DNA from: CAJBLF01 sp964613015
GTDB lineage: Bacteria; Patescibacteriota; Gracilibacteria; Absconditabacterales; Absconditicoccaceae
Length of the DNA stretch: 62,444 bases
Direction: 5' to 3'
NCBI GenBank assembly: GCA_964613015.1
Contig: CAZTFP010000005.1
Coordinates: 1-62,444, forward strand
Shown: in pieces, positions 11,889 to 23,191 of the stretch
Layout: each line of letters opens with the position of its first letter
How positions within the stretch are numbered: the stretch's first letter is position 1
Notes under the pieces: model-generated
What the model saw: the letters and a program-made list of their open reading frames with translations, nothing else
The model's database searches: none
What the model was told of the DNA's origin: nothing
Position numbers and translations under genes: made by a program

Positions 11889-13616
11889 TTACTTAAATTC
11901 TTGGCTCATTTGTTTTTTTCTATATGCATTAGCGAATCTATGCGCTTCATCTCTAGCTTTTAAAAACATTTTGTCTGCTTGGTCGTAGACCATTGGTACT
12001 TCGTGAATCTTGAGTTTGTCGTCCAAACGATAGATAATTTCGGTAATAAGTTTATTTGGTCTGACAAATTCTCCATCCGCATCTGCGGATACCTCCTCCT
12101 TTGACAAGGAGGCCATTAGTTTTTTTGTTTTTCAAATGTTGGATTTTTTTCTGGCTTCTCATTTTCCCAAAGAAATAATATCAATCTGACTGACTATTTT
12201 TTTTCGTTTTGGATCCTTGCATAACTTTTTTACTACGCCCAATTGACCCTTTCCCCCATCAATGATTAATAGATTTGGCAATTCTCATCAGCTATTTTGT
12301 CTACGTTCAAGAAGTTCTTGTAACGCTTCATAATCATCAGATTTTTTTGCTTTGATTTTGTATCTGCGATATCATTTTTTGTATGGGAGTCATGCCATCA
12401 AACAAGAAAGTCATCCACTCGTTCGTCATCCACTGAGATGAGAAATGTCGATACACTCGATTCTGTATGGCACATTTTTGAGTCTGTATCTCGTTTGTAA
12501 TGTTTTAAACATATCATTGATCATCGTACTTTCTTCTTGGAGTGACTGAGAAATAATATACGAATCCAAAAAATTCTCACCCAATTTCCAAAGTTCTTTG
12601 CTGATTATTTTCCCTATTTTGGCAAAACTTTTGCTGATTATCTGACTTTCATTTTTATTTTTTTTCATGACTGACTCGCCAAATGCTCTTTGAATTGCTA
12701 GATAAAGACTATCTTCTTCGATATCACTGTGTTGTTCTTTGCTAGTGATGACATCCATCAGTTTTCCTTTGGTGAAAACCAGTACGGTGTAAATATATTG
12801 TGTTCCTATGGTTTTTACTAGTGCCAGATACCCATCCTTTTTTGCTGGAAGGACTACATTCTGTTTTTCTACAAATCATTGTAATGACTGGTAGATATCT
12901 CTCAGTTGTGCTGCTCGTTCGAAATTTTCATGAATGATTGCTTCTTCTATTTGATGATATATTTCTTGTTCTATCGGTTTCGTGTTTCCTTTAAAAAATG
13001 AGGTGATTATAGTGATTATGTCTTTGTAGTCTTTTTTCAAATCCTCCGCCTCACCTTCGTTCGGCACCTCCTTTATCAAGGAGGTCTTTGGTCCTTTAGC
13101 GAGTTTGCATCGACCATGACAGAGTCAGAAGTAGTAATCGGAACATAGTTTTCCTTGTTTGAATTGTGCGGTTTTACAGCCTCTAAATTTTACTATCTGC
13201 CTCATATACTGCAAAAACTTTTTGAGTTGGATGGTGTCGTTTTTGGGTCCTATATACAGCGCATTATCATTGATTTTTTTTCTCGTCAGGAATATCTGTG
13301 GAAAGGATTCTTTCGTGATTTTGATGTATACGTAACTGTTGTCAGCTTTTAATAAATTATTATATTCTGGTTGGTGTTGTTTAATCATATTATCTTCCAG
13401 ATAGAGTGCTTCGCTTTCGTTTTTTACGATCAAAAAGTCGACCTTATCTGCTTTTTCGAGCATTTCTTGTTTTCGGAGTGAATTAGGTGAAAAATATTGT
13501 CAGAGTCTTTTTTGAAGGTTTTTTGCTTTCCCTATATACAAAATTATTCACTTCTTATCTTTGAATAAGTAAACTCATGCGTTGACGGGTATTTTGTTGA
13601 TATCGGTTGTAAACAT
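11889..13616 (-). CDS. uvrC: UvrC excinuclease subunit
   Basis: 575 aa. Makes both incisions around bulky lesions in UvrABC nucleotide excision repair. An N-terminal GIY-YIG nuclease domain (about 1-95) reads GVYLFKDKKGIILYIGKAKN; several of its glycines are UGA codons. A UVR domain (about 180-215) contains FERAAQLRDIYQSL. The RNase H-like nuclease part contains ECIDISHLSG and LLIIDGGKGQLG. It ends soon after RDEAHRFAN...RKK, so the C-terminal helix-hairpin-helix domain of most UvrC proteins appears to be missing. Other uvr genes are not in the window. Confidence 0.93.
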
Positions 13617-13700
13617 ATAGTAATTTAAAATTAAGGATTAAGGATTAATGTATTGTATATATTGTAAATTGCAAGTTTTATTGTTTGGAGATAGTTGTTC

Positions 13701-13730
13701 TTGAAATTTATAAGTAAATTAGTATATTAT
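13701..13730 (+). promoter_or_regulatory. possible promoter
   Basis: TTGAAA (13701-13706) and TATTAT (13725-13730) with an 18-bp spacer, about 20 bp before the ATG at 13752. Moderate match in AT-rich sequence. Confidence 0.35.
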
Positions 13731-13751
13731 ATCAAACAAATATATTGACTT

Positions 13752-14000
13752 ATGAAAAAATTTATGATTTGGCTATTATTCGTTCCAAAAACTTTCTTAG
13801 AAAAAATTGGAACATGGGTGGGGAAGTTTTTTTCTTACGCGTTTCCCATAGTTGTTTTGTTGATGACCATTCCTACCGGTTATTGTACTTTTACGGCTAC
13901 TACTTGGCCTGAAAAAATCATGTTTCTCCTTATTACTTTAATTCTTGTTATTGGAGGAATTAAATTCTTTGCCAAACGCAAAACACTTGATTGGTACTAA
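13752..14000 (+). CDS. small two-helix membrane protein
   Basis: 82 aa with two hydrophobic segments (about residues 27-45 and 55-72) and a basic end. Monocistronic, divergent from uvrC and closed by its own terminator 15 bp downstream, which supports a real gene. No family recognised. Confidence 0.72.
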   Translation: MKKFMIWLLFVPKTFLEKIGTWVGKFFSYAFPIVVLLMTIPTGYCTFTATTWPEKIMFLLITLILVIGGIKFFAKRKTLDWY

Positions 14001-14014
14001 GCTACTTATATCTG

Positions 14015-14043
14015 AGCCACGCGTATTTCGCCTGGCTTTTTTT
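14015..14043 (+). terminator. rho-independent terminator
   Basis: AGCCA-C-GCG / CGC-C-TGGCT stem with one mismatch, then seven T on the plus strand, directly after the small membrane protein gene. Confidence 0.75.
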
Positions 14044-14124
14044 GTTAATACTCGAACACATACTTATCAACAATAAACAAAAAATCTTGCTTTCCAGCAG
14101 GATTTTTTGATATCTAAGATGAAT

Positions 14125-15225
14125 TTATTTTTTAGATGTTTTTACAAGTTCGTATACTCCTTTTTCTACTCTCTTGAAGAGATCTTTGTATTTTTGAAGA
14201 TTCAACATAACGGTGTTTGGACTAACCATTTTTTCTTTCAACATTTCTTTGCAAAGTTCCTTAACATTCATTGCTCTATCGTTTCTTTCAAATATTCTTA
14301 CGAGAATTTCTTTTACCATACCACCTTCATATCATCGTTCTTTGAGTCCATAGATTCCAAGTCCTAGATTTACGAAGAGATCATTATTTTTTACTAATTC
14401 ATTATGAACAGTATTTATCTTAACAGCTTTTGCTGGGAATCGTTCCATAATTTTTGCTGGGAGTTCCTGGTAGTGGACTGGTTTATTGATTCTTCTCATA
14501 GTGTAAAGAATCTTCAACTTGATAGTTTTTGGGTTAACATCAGCAAAATTTGGTAATCCAATTTTTCCATCAAATACATTTATTTCTCTGATAGATTCGA
14601 AGAAATTTACGTAGAAAAGATCATTTTTCATATAGTGAACATCTTTGTAGTCTTTTGCAAAATTTTCTTTCATCCATCCTATGAATTCGTACAAGTCTTG
14701 GCTTTTAGCTCTTTTTTCAAAGTAAGAACTTATAGTAAGTACCATCTTTGTCAAAAGATCTTCGTACAATGGTTCGAGATAGAATGCTTTATTCAAGTAT
14801 TTATTTCTTTTGAGATAGGTTACATCAAAATCGGAAACCAGAATCAATTTAAGTTCTTGTTTAGAAAACTTGAATATATTCTTGTTTACAAGTTTAGAAA
14901 TCAATATATCTTCACAAAGCAATCCGCCATGAACATCAAGAATTTTTTTCGCTTCTTGAAGTACTTCCATATACGTATCGTTCCCTACGATAAGTCTTCT
15001 AAATCTCATCAATGCTTGAGTCTCTATTTGTCTGATTCTTTCTCTCGTCAAGGAATATTCCTTTCCAATCCTTTGAAGTGGGGTTTCTTTTGATCCATCA
15101 AGTCCAAACTTCTTCATAAGAACAAGTCTTTCCTTTGGTTTACAGTATATCAAAATATCCTTCAAGTTTGTTTTCTCGATATCCACTTTGAGCTTTTTGT
15201 CGTCCATTTTTACATTAAAATTCAT
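14125..15225 (-). CDS. sigma-70 region 4 / HARE-HTH transcription regulator
   Basis: 366 aa. Residues about 20-85 look like sigma-70 region 4: GLDG..., then PLQRIGKEYSLTRERIRQIE, the classic -35 recognition helix-turn-helix. The C-terminal half contains winged-helix units of the HARE-HTH type found in the RNA polymerase delta subunit (PVHYQELPAKI... and again RAMNVKELCKEML...). There is no region 2, so it should not melt DNA alone; it may modulate RNA polymerase or bind promoter DNA. One UGA-Gly joins the two halves. Such fusions occur in CPR genomes. Monocistronic. Confidence 0.82.
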
Positions 15226-15361
15226 TGAATCTTGGTTTAGTTAAGTAAAATTGAAACTAAATTTTTTAGACAAACTTTTACTTTGCAGTAATAAGAATTT
15301 GCCTATTAATGTCAAGAGATTGTTCAGATTTTTTTTAATTCATTGGTCTATTGACACCTTG

Positions 15362-16471
15362 TTATACATTAAATTTGAAAATCATAATATCACCGTCTTG
15401 TACTATATATTCTTTCCCTTCTAGTTTTACTAATCATTTTTCTTTGGCTTTGGTCCAAGAACCGTAAGTCACTAAATCATCGTATTTGACTACTTCAGCT
15501 TTGATAAATCCTTTTTCAAAATCTGTATGGATAGCTCCTGCTGCTTGTGGTGCTGTAGAACCGATGGGAATGGTCCATGATCTTGTTTCATCTTCTCCTG
15601 TAGTAAAATAGTACATCAAACCTACTTTTTCAAATCCCAATTTAATCAGGTCATTGAGTGTTGGAATGTGCTTTACCTTATCAATATCGAGCATTTCTCT
15701 TATAAATTCATCTTTTTCTTCATCACCCATGTCCATCATTTCAGATTCTAGTTTTGCACAGACTATAGCTACCGGACTTTGAAGTTTTTCCATAAACTCA
15801 TTTGCTATCTCATGAGCAAACGGAATATCATCTTGTCCGATATTTATCGCGTAAACAATCGGTTTCGTCGTGAGAAAGTTGTATGATTTAATCAATTTTT
15901 CGTCGTCTTTGGTTAGTTTATCTTTTATGTTGTGAGCTATTTTTCATTGAATCAATGCTGTCTGGATTTCCATCAATATCTCTACAAGTCTGACTTCGTC
16001 TTTATTTCCTTTGCCCATTTTTACTTTTTTCGCAAGATTTCATAAATTTCTTTCAATAATCTCTAGATCAGCGAAAATTAGTTCGGTATTGATGATTTCT
16101 ACATCTCTCATGGGATCTATTACTCATTCTACATGTACGACTTCACTATCCTTGAAATATCTGAGTACCTGCACGATAGCATCGACTTCTCTGATGTGTG
16201 AGAGAAATTTGTTTCCCAATCATTCTCCTTTGCTTGCTCATTTCACAAGCCCTGCAATATCAACAAATTCTATACTGGAATATATTTTCTTTTTGGACTG
16301 TGACATCTCAGCGAGCTTATCGACTCTACTATCCTTTACATCTACAATCCCTATATTTGGATTTATCGTACAAAAAGGAAAATTCTCCGCAGGTGCAGCA
16401 TAGGATTTTGTCAGTGCGTTGAAGAGTGTAGACTTACCAATGTTTGGCATTCAGACGATTCAGATTTTCAT
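15362..16471 (-). CDS. ychF: redox-regulated ATPase YchF/EngD (Obg family)
   Basis: 369 aa, the usual length. YchF is a ribosome-associated P-loop ATPase of the Obg family. It starts MKIGIVGMPNIGKST (G1 P-loop; the Gly at position 4 is UGA), with a VDIAGLVKGASKGEG-type G3 region, a central coiled coil and a C-terminal TGS domain ending DGDIMIFKFNV, the hallmark YchF end. Two conserved glycines encoded by UGA make this one of the clearest proofs of code 25. Monocistronic. Confidence 0.96.
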
Positions 16472-16738
16472 AGAAAAAAGTAATGGAGTAAATTATGCTT
16501 TTTGACATTAATTATCTGATGGGTAATTACAAATTTATTTAATGCTTCGCTAGACTTATTTTTTGGCATTGCTCCAAAAAATAAGCAAAAAGATCTAGGA
16601 AAAAACAATCCGCCATTTTGTTTTTTCCCTTTACTAGACAATCAGGGTAAACTTTCCAGCAGGAAAATTCTTTACGTATATTTTGCTATGAGTTTAAATT
16701 ATTTGTGAATTCTATATTTTCGATAAAATTATACTCTA
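16472..16738. other. intergenic region with two long inverted repeats
   Basis: A 12-bp perfect inverted repeat (16555-16566 with 16574-16585) and a 10-bp one (16599-16608 with 16618-16627) lie between the methyltransferase stop and ychF. The second has a T-run on either strand and could be a terminator. No gene is seen. Confidence 0.55.
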
Positions 16739-17353
16739 TTATATTTTCGTAGCGAATATGCTGAGTCGTATCGAGTCACTTCCTGGCAGAGTGGAGGTGT
16801 AACTTTTTTGTATAGAACATCCGACATTCTCTAATAGGATTTCTAATTCTTCTTTCTTCCGATAAGAAAAAAATCTTTCTACATTTTTGTATTTACTTCT
16901 TTTGTCGTATCCTTCACCATCTCACTCCATAACTCCAATAAATAGTAATCATCCTTTCTTTAGTACGCGGACAAATTCTTTTACTGTTTTTTTTGCTTCC
17001 TCTTTGGGTATATGCAGAAATGAAGCACAAGCCCAAATTCCGTCGAATGTTTTGTTCTCAAATTTTAAATTTCTCATATCCATAAGTTGAATATCTGCTT
17101 CTGGACAACTTTCTTTTGCTATTGTAATGAACTCTGGTGTAAGGTCTATTCAGGTGACATTCATTCATCTTTTGAAAAATTCACAAATATCTCTACCATG
17201 TGCACATCAAATATCCAAAATTATTTTTCCTGGAATATGTTCCAAAAAATATTCACGATTTTCTTGATCTCTAGAAAGATCTGAACGCATACTCTGATAT
17301 GTTTCAAATGAATTACTATATCATGCTATAGTTGTTTTTATGGGGTCTTTCAT
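16739..17353 (-). CDS. class I SAM-dependent methyltransferase
   Basis: 204 aa. Motif I is IILDIGCAHGRDICEFF, followed by MNVTGIDLTPEFI (acidic residue that binds the ribose), then FDGIWACASFLHI and a VLKKGGLLFIG strand. Three motif glycines are UGA codons. Probably a methyltransferase-11 type enzyme acting on a small molecule or RNA; the substrate cannot be told. It is followed on the same strand by ychF after a hairpin-rich gap and lies 35 bp downstream of the CDF transporter gene. Confidence 0.88.
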
Positions 17354-17388
17354 CTTTGTATTATTACTCTCGGAGATAAATATATTTT

Positions 17389-18399
17389 TTAATTAATCTC
17401 TATATCTATATGTCTGACTTGGGGAAATTTATCTTTTATTTTTTTTTCTAATTCATCGATTTTTGTACCTATAATTCTTGGTACTCTTCTCGTATAATCG
17501 ATACAAAACTCCAAAAAATCTCCATAACTTTCTTTGACTTCTTTGTATTCGTTTTTCAGAAAATTATTTCTATTTATCTCTTTCAATAATCCTGTTCCAT
17601 TACACTCTATTTCACATTTTATATGATAGGTATCCATATCCAACATTGTAGATTTAAAATCCAATACTTTTTCGATGATATCATCATGTTCCATAAGATC
17701 AATGATTCATTCTTTGATTTCACTCGGAATAGATTTTCCAATCAGAAGTTTTCTATTTTTTTCTATCAAAATGATTGCCATACATCACAAGAGTAATCCT
17801 ATGATGATTGACGTAATAGAATCTCGTAATGGATTTTTGGTGATGTATGAGCAAAAAAGTCCAATGACAGCTATAAGCACACCAGTAACTGCTATACTAT
17901 CTTCGTATACTACAGCCAAAGTTATCGGATCTCCGTGTTCTAAAATCAATGATCGTTTTTTGTGTGTAGAAGCTTTTTTTATTTCTCTGATAGCTATTCC
18001 TAGAGTTATCGATTCGATAACAAATGATATTCCTAGGATGACAAACGTCCAAAGACTGATATGTATTTCTCCTGGTGTTATCAATGATGTGATTCCGTGA
18101 TAGGTCGTCACTCCTGCTCCTACGAAAAATATTCCGCAAGCAGAAATCAGTGCCCATAAAAATCTTTCTTTCTTGTATCCATAGGAGAACGCATCAGTAG
18201 CTTGTTTTGTTGAACGTTTGACTCCTATCATAAGTAATGCTTGATTTGATGTATCAGCAAAACTATGGACAGCTTCTGAAAATAATGATCCTGATCCTGA
18301 TGCCAAAAATCATAAGAGTTTGATAACTGCGATTATGGTGTTTCCTATGACTGCTGCAAATACCGATATCCATCATGTTTCTTGTTTTTCGTGGTTCAT
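17389..18399 (-). CDS. cation diffusion facilitator, ZnT9-like
   Basis: 336 aa. The N-terminal half has six hydrophobic helices. SEAVHSFADTSNQ in helix 2 and ILEHGDPITLAVVYEDSIAV in helix 5 carry the metal-site residues; the spacing matches the SLC30A9/ZnT9 branch more than FieF. A cytoplasmic domain of about 110 residues follows. CDF proteins export Zn2+ or other divalent metals by proton antiport. Helix glycines are UGA-coded. The substrate is not determined by the sequence. Confidence 0.87.
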
Positions 18400-18492
18400 G
18401 ATTAATTAAAAGATTAATAAGATTAAAAAATTAAAATATTGGGTACTGTACTTGTTGAGTAATAAATTTTTTAATGTTTCATATTTTTTTAA

Positions 18493-19098
18493 TTATATTT
18501 TTATGACATAAATCTCTTTACTTTCTTTTCTACATGCATCGGGCTTGAGTGTCTTAATATGTTTTCCTCCAAATATATCTTTCATCTCTTTAACGAACTC
18601 TTCAAATCCTGGTCCCATAAATACCTTGATGACAAATTTCCCCTCTGGTTTCAAAAGATTTTTCAAAATCGGTTTTACGTATTCAAGCAATTCAAAAAGT
18701 CTCATGGCATCTACGTCTTTGACTCATATAGTATTTGGTGCCATATCAGACTGAATGAGATCAACTTTTTCCATATGATTTTCTGCCAATATTTCTTTGA
18801 TATGATCTACGTCTTGAATATCGGCTTTGTAGGTTTTTACGCCTGGAAGATTGAGGTTTACGTCTTGGATATCTATACCCAAAATTTTATAATCAGATAT
18901 ATGATTTCTGTTCATGATATTGACTGCGTACTGAATCCGACTTCCTGGTGCACATCCTATATCCATGATTGTTTTTGTGTCTTTATCAAAAAGATGAAAT
19001 TTTTTTTGAATCTCTTCTAGTTTAAAAGCGCTTCTTGCTTTATATCATTCCTTTTTTGCTTTTTTGAAATAATGATCTTGGAACTCAAATTTAACCAT
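18493..19098 (-). CDS. rlmE: 23S rRNA 2'-O-methyltransferase RlmE/FtsJ
   Basis: 201 aa, typical size. The catalytic K-D-K-E tetrad is visible: Lys in YKARSAFKLEE, Asp in LIQSDMAP, Lys in FVIKVFMG and Glu near the end in SKEIYVIKI. The SAM-binding motif is MDIGCAPGSRIQY. It methylates U2552-equivalent in the A-loop of 23S rRNA. An in-frame UGA-Gly lies near the start (KKEGYKARS). 28 bp downstream of the 177-aa unknown gene. Confidence 0.93.
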
Positions 19099-19126
19099 AT
19101 TGTTATGATGCTAAAGAGTAAATGTG

Positions 19127-19660
19127 TTAATTCTGTAATATTCCTCCGTTGTACATGAGTATATCAATGGCTGTAGTTTTAAGTTTCATGAGCTTTTCTT
19201 GCAGATTTGGTGGATACTGTATGTTTTTGTCATTTGGTTCTCATTTTATTTTTCCTTGTTGTGTCCGTTTAACATATTTTATCATTTTTTCAAACAAAGG
19301 AAAATATTTTCATTTTGTACTTTCGATAATCATACCTACTCGTATACTTGGTGTTATAATTCCTATTTCTTTGAGCATTTTTGTTTGTCTTTTGCCTATC
19401 TCTTTCTGAATATCAGATTCTTGTTGGCGTAATAATAAAAACATTTCTTTTGTTGTGTCTTGGATAATGGATTCATGTAGTGTGTAATATTCATCAAATT
19501 TTTTTTTATCTACAAATGTTTGATTGTCTATGTGATGCTCTTTTCCTAATACATTACTAATATTTTCAATGATTTGTATTTTGCTTTCATTGATTCTTTT
19601 CTCTATTACTTCGTAATAAAGTCAAATTTGTTGCGTTCCTAGTGTCTCTATATCGTTCAT
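19127..19660 (-). CDS. uncharacterised helical protein
   Basis: 177 aa in code 25, starting at ATG and ending at TAA. Mostly alpha-helical, charged, no membrane segment and no recognised motif. It lies upstream of rlmE with 28 bp between them and probably shares its transcript. The ORF contains three UGA-Gly codons and is hidden under the standard code. Confidence 0.65.
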
Positions 19661-19758
19661 TAGTTTTTTACATAAAAATATCCACAAATAGCTTATCTAT
19701 TTGTCCTCGAAAAACAATATAGTTTGTAGCTTGAAGCATAAAGGTAAAAGCATTTTTT

Positions 19759-20367
19759 TTATTTGATAACAAATTTTCCTAGTTCCTTCTTTATCTCTTT
19801 ATAGCTTGGATAAAAGCTTTCTACCAATGCTCGAAATTTCTTGCTATGATTTTTTATTTTCAAATGGCACGATTCGTGGATGATCACATATTTGATAAAT
19901 TTTGTCGGTAAGTGAATAAGATCCAGATTGAGTGAAAATATTTGATCATGGGTACAACTTCCCCATTTTGATGCTGTTTTTCTGATATTTATTTTTTTAT
20001 ATGATAGTCATATCTTTTTGCTATAGAGATCAAATATCGGTGTAGCGTATTCTCTCAGAATATCTTTTAGTATGTGAAAAGAGGGGAATGTAGAGACATT
20101 GAAATGCTTTGGCAATGCTTTCTTGGACGGGTATTGTCTATAGAATTCATTGATAGGAACTTGTTCACCAAAGAGCAATATACTGTCTTTTTGGATAGGA
20201 TCTATATGTGTTCTTTTATTATAACGTTTGAGGAGTTGTTGTCCTTTTGTAATCAATATTTCTTCAAATGTGCTTCATTTTTTGGAAAGCGGAATAGTGA
20301 TCAAGAGTTTTCCGTCCTTATCTATCCTTGCGTATCCGTGTCTGATGGGTTTATATGTTATGTGCAT
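19759..20367 (-). CDS. YgjP-like zinc metallopeptidase (DUF45)
   Basis: 202 aa. Has the YgjP/WLM signature: WGSC...SLNLDLIHLPTKFIKYV followed by IIHESCHLKIKNHSKKF. HExxH is present as HESCH with a further His in NHS, so a zinc site is likely. The family is related to M48-type proteases and often sits next to DNA-repair or SprT genes; the substrate is unknown. One UGA-Gly in the middle. Start at ATG 20367 (MHITYKPIRHGYARI) rather than an internal TTG. Confidence 0.88.
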
Positions 20368-20424
20368 GGTGGTGAAAGTATATGGTTTGTTTTAGTGAAG
20401 ACAATAATATTTTTTTAAAGTGAT

Positions 20425-20456
20425 AAGGACCAATCGTGATTACGTTTGGTCCTTTT
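20425..20456. other. hairpin overlapping end of small gene
   Basis: An inverted repeat GGACCAA...TTGGTCC with a central ACGT-rich loop is followed by four T on the plus strand. It might be a weak terminator; the minus strand lacks a clean T-run. Confidence 0.4.
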
Positions 20457-20562
20457 CTGGTGTTGTAGATGGTGGAAGAAGTGTTTCTTCTTCCTTTTTT
20501 AATGGTATTGGCATGCCTTCTTTTTTGTGATTGTTTTTCTTCTTTTTTGAATTCTTTTTCAT
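20440..20562 (-). CDS. small lysine-rich peptide (uncertain)
   Basis: 40 codons from ATG to TAA with no UGA: a Lys/Asn-rich N-terminus, then Pro/Glu. It lies between the 560-aa gene and the YgjP gene on the same strand. The low complexity and the hairpin at its end make it a weak call. Confidence 0.35.
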   Translation of the reverse strand: MKKNSKKKKNNHKKEGMPIPLKKEEETLLPPSTTPEKDQT

Positions 20563-20619
20563 GGTGTGTTTTCTATTTGTTTGTTTACTATATCTATTTT
20601 ACCATAAAAGTCAATCTTT

Positions 20620-22302
20620 TTATGCTGCAATTTTTTCAAGTTCAGCAAATATATTTTGATGTAACTGTTCATTGATATTATTTGTTATTTCTTTGTTGTT
20701 TGTTGTTGTCTCTCTGATTTTCGTATAAAAATATCCTTTGGTATCGAAGCTTTCCAAAATATTGGAGATATCTGTTTTTTTTTCTTTGAATATCTGTGCC
20801 ATTATACTGTATATGAGCGTTGGGTCTAGCTGTTCTATGTATCTTTTTAGCGGTTCCATGGTGTAGCTGCTTTCTTTTTTGTCAGCAAACATGTGGATAT
20901 ATGTAGAATACGGGATTATCCCTGTTTTTGCACTTTCTTTTTTTTGTTTGCGTTTATCATCATTATCTTCATCCAAACTTTTTCATCAGGTTTTTTCTGA
21001 TATAAAGAGATCGACTGCTGCTATCCTTTTCTTGGTTTTTCCTGGTATTGTATAGGTTACAATATAATCTGCTCCAGCTGAACTATCATCCAAAACATCT
21101 GTTTTTTCTATCGAACATTTTGTTCATTTATATGGAATACTTTTTTTAATCTGATTATTGATTTTATATTCTAAAATATCCTTGCCTACGTATTCTATTA
21201 GACGATCAAATAGGTATTCTCTTGGATTCCGTTTTCCTGTAATAAATTTATTTTTATATTCCATTTTTCTTCTTTCTATCTCTATATAATCGTTTGGATT
21301 CATTTTTATTTTACTCTCTGTCCTTACGATAGTATGTAGTGGAGTATCATAATCTTTTATGATTGATTCTTTATTTGGTGATGGTATAGTTTCCTCTAGA
21401 TGTTTTTTGAAATAGGATTGAAGCAACAAAATATCTTCTTTGTCTTCGGGAAGATAAAATCTCTTTCTAATACTAGGATAGTCTCTTATCTGATTTAAAA
21501 ATATATCCAATGCTTCTTGTGTATAATCTTTTTTCTCTTCTTCGATAGTTTCTTTTTTCACTTTTTTTTCTACCGTAGTTTTTTCCTTGTCTTCTCGTTT
21601 TTTTATTTTTTCTTTTAATTTCATTACTCTCTTATCTATTTCCTTGTTGATTATTTTCTTGTTTTCATCAGTACATCTATAATCTATCCCTGATCTTTTA
21701 TAAAATTCTGCGATTGTTTCATTTTTGTTGCGTTTTTTTTTGTTGTTAGCAGTTTCTATATATTCGAATATAAATTCATATATCTGATTTGTTTGTCACA
21801 CCTCTAGAATATTTTTTTTCAAGACATTAAAAAATCGTTCTCCTCAGTGTTTCTTTATTATGACATTGATGTTGTTTTTTATACTATTGAAAATGTTTTC
21901 CTGATTTTTTGCTAACTTTATATCTTCTGGTGTTGCTCTCTTTCCAAATTCATCTTGTATGTTTTCTGTTGTCTTGTTTTTTATTCTATTTTTTTCTTTT
22001 TCTATCTGCTTTTCTCTGTACTTTTCAAAAAAATATTTGAATTCTGGAAGTTCTAGTATTGTTTTTTTATCTTTTATATCTAGAAATTTTTTATCGCTTT
22101 TTAATTGTGGTTTCATCGCTTGATATATTTCTTCTCACAATACTTTCTTTGCAATTGTTTCGTTCATGCATATTGCATCTATCCATTTTTCTATATCATC
22201 AATATTGGCCACATTTTTTTTAAGTATGGCATTGGGGTGTATGCCTTGTATCTCCCTTTTTTTGGATGTATTCTCTTGGACTTTATTTTGTAATTCTTCC
22301 AT
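20620..22302 (-). CDS. uncharacterised charged protein (560 aa)
   Basis: 560 aa read continuously with UGA as Gly; TAA stop. Rich in Lys, Glu, Ile and Asn, mostly helical, with a long Lys/Glu coiled coil near residues 225-265. There is a short beta-like stretch (DYIVTYTIPGKTKKRIAAVDLF) before the C-terminal helical tail. No signal peptide, membrane helix or known motif. Transcribed before the YgjP gene. Composition resembles the 1667-aa protein at 25900-30903, but homology is not established. Confidence 0.7.
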
Positions 22303-22419
22303 GGTGAATGGTGGATATAAATATATCTAAGTATATCCATGACGATGATCTTTGTCAAAATTATGACATCGAACTTTTAATGTGTATTTCAGAAGAATTT
22401 ATTATGTACGGTAGTTTTT

Positions 22420-22447
22420 TTGCAAAATATATTGTTTCGCATATAAT
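22420..22447 (+). promoter_or_regulatory. promoter TTGCAA-N16-TATAAT
   Basis: TTGCAA (22420-22425), 16-bp spacer and perfect TATAAT (22442-22447), placing transcription start about 20 nt before the ATG at 22474. Confidence 0.65.
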
Positions 22448-22473
22448 TACCTTGTTTATTTATTTATGCTGAT

Positions 22474-23187
22474 ATGAAAATCCCTAAGAAACCTTCTTTT
22501 ACTATCATCAAAAAACTGTCTTTCAAAATTGTGAAAACAACGGAAGATATTTCTGAAAAGAAAACTCTTGAGATTAAAAAAGTTATACAGCCAAATCTAC
22601 CAAAACCTTGATGACTTCACAAAGAATCTATTATGAAAATCTTGGATATTGATGGTACGCAATTGCAATATTGTGTACAACAAACTCCTGCCAATTGTGG
22701 TCCACTCTCTATTATCAATTGATTGTATGCTTTATCAGCATTTACCACTACGTTTACCTATCCACCTGAATTTCCCAGGACATCACATGGTATAAGAAAA
22801 TTATTATGAGAAGATGCTCAATTGCGCCATACGCTTTGGTGACCATATGGTCCAAATATTTCTGAGGATAATCACGCATTGGTTACTGACATTATCTATA
22901 ATCTAATTCATAGACTGACTGAAATAGCTCCTTTACATATCGTTGGTGACAGAATGAAGTCGGATCATGGGATATCTCCAAAAGATGTTTTTGCTGTATG
23001 GGATCAGTCTGATCGAATTATTGTCCATCAGAATTATCATTATAAAAGTTATGTAAAAATTGATAAATATTCTTGGTTATGTGTAGATTCTATGACCAAT
23101 CCTTATAAAATTTCAGATGAAAATTTAAAGAAAAATACCGATCCCTTACAATTAAGGTTTATCGGTATTAGACATATTGCTACTTAG
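22474..23187 (+). CDS. uncharacterised protein, possible papain-fold cysteine peptidase
   Basis: 237 aa in code 25. The region after residue 70 reads YCVQQTPANCGPLSIINGLYAL: a Gln then Cys-Gly at the start of a helix, as in C39/papain-like cysteine peptidases. Later His and Asp candidates occur in HYKSYVKI and WLCVDSMTNP. The family is not identified and catalysis is inference. Its own promoter lies directly upstream. It is convergent with enolase; the two stop codons are only 4 bp apart. Confidence 0.6.
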
Positions 23188-23191
23188 TACT

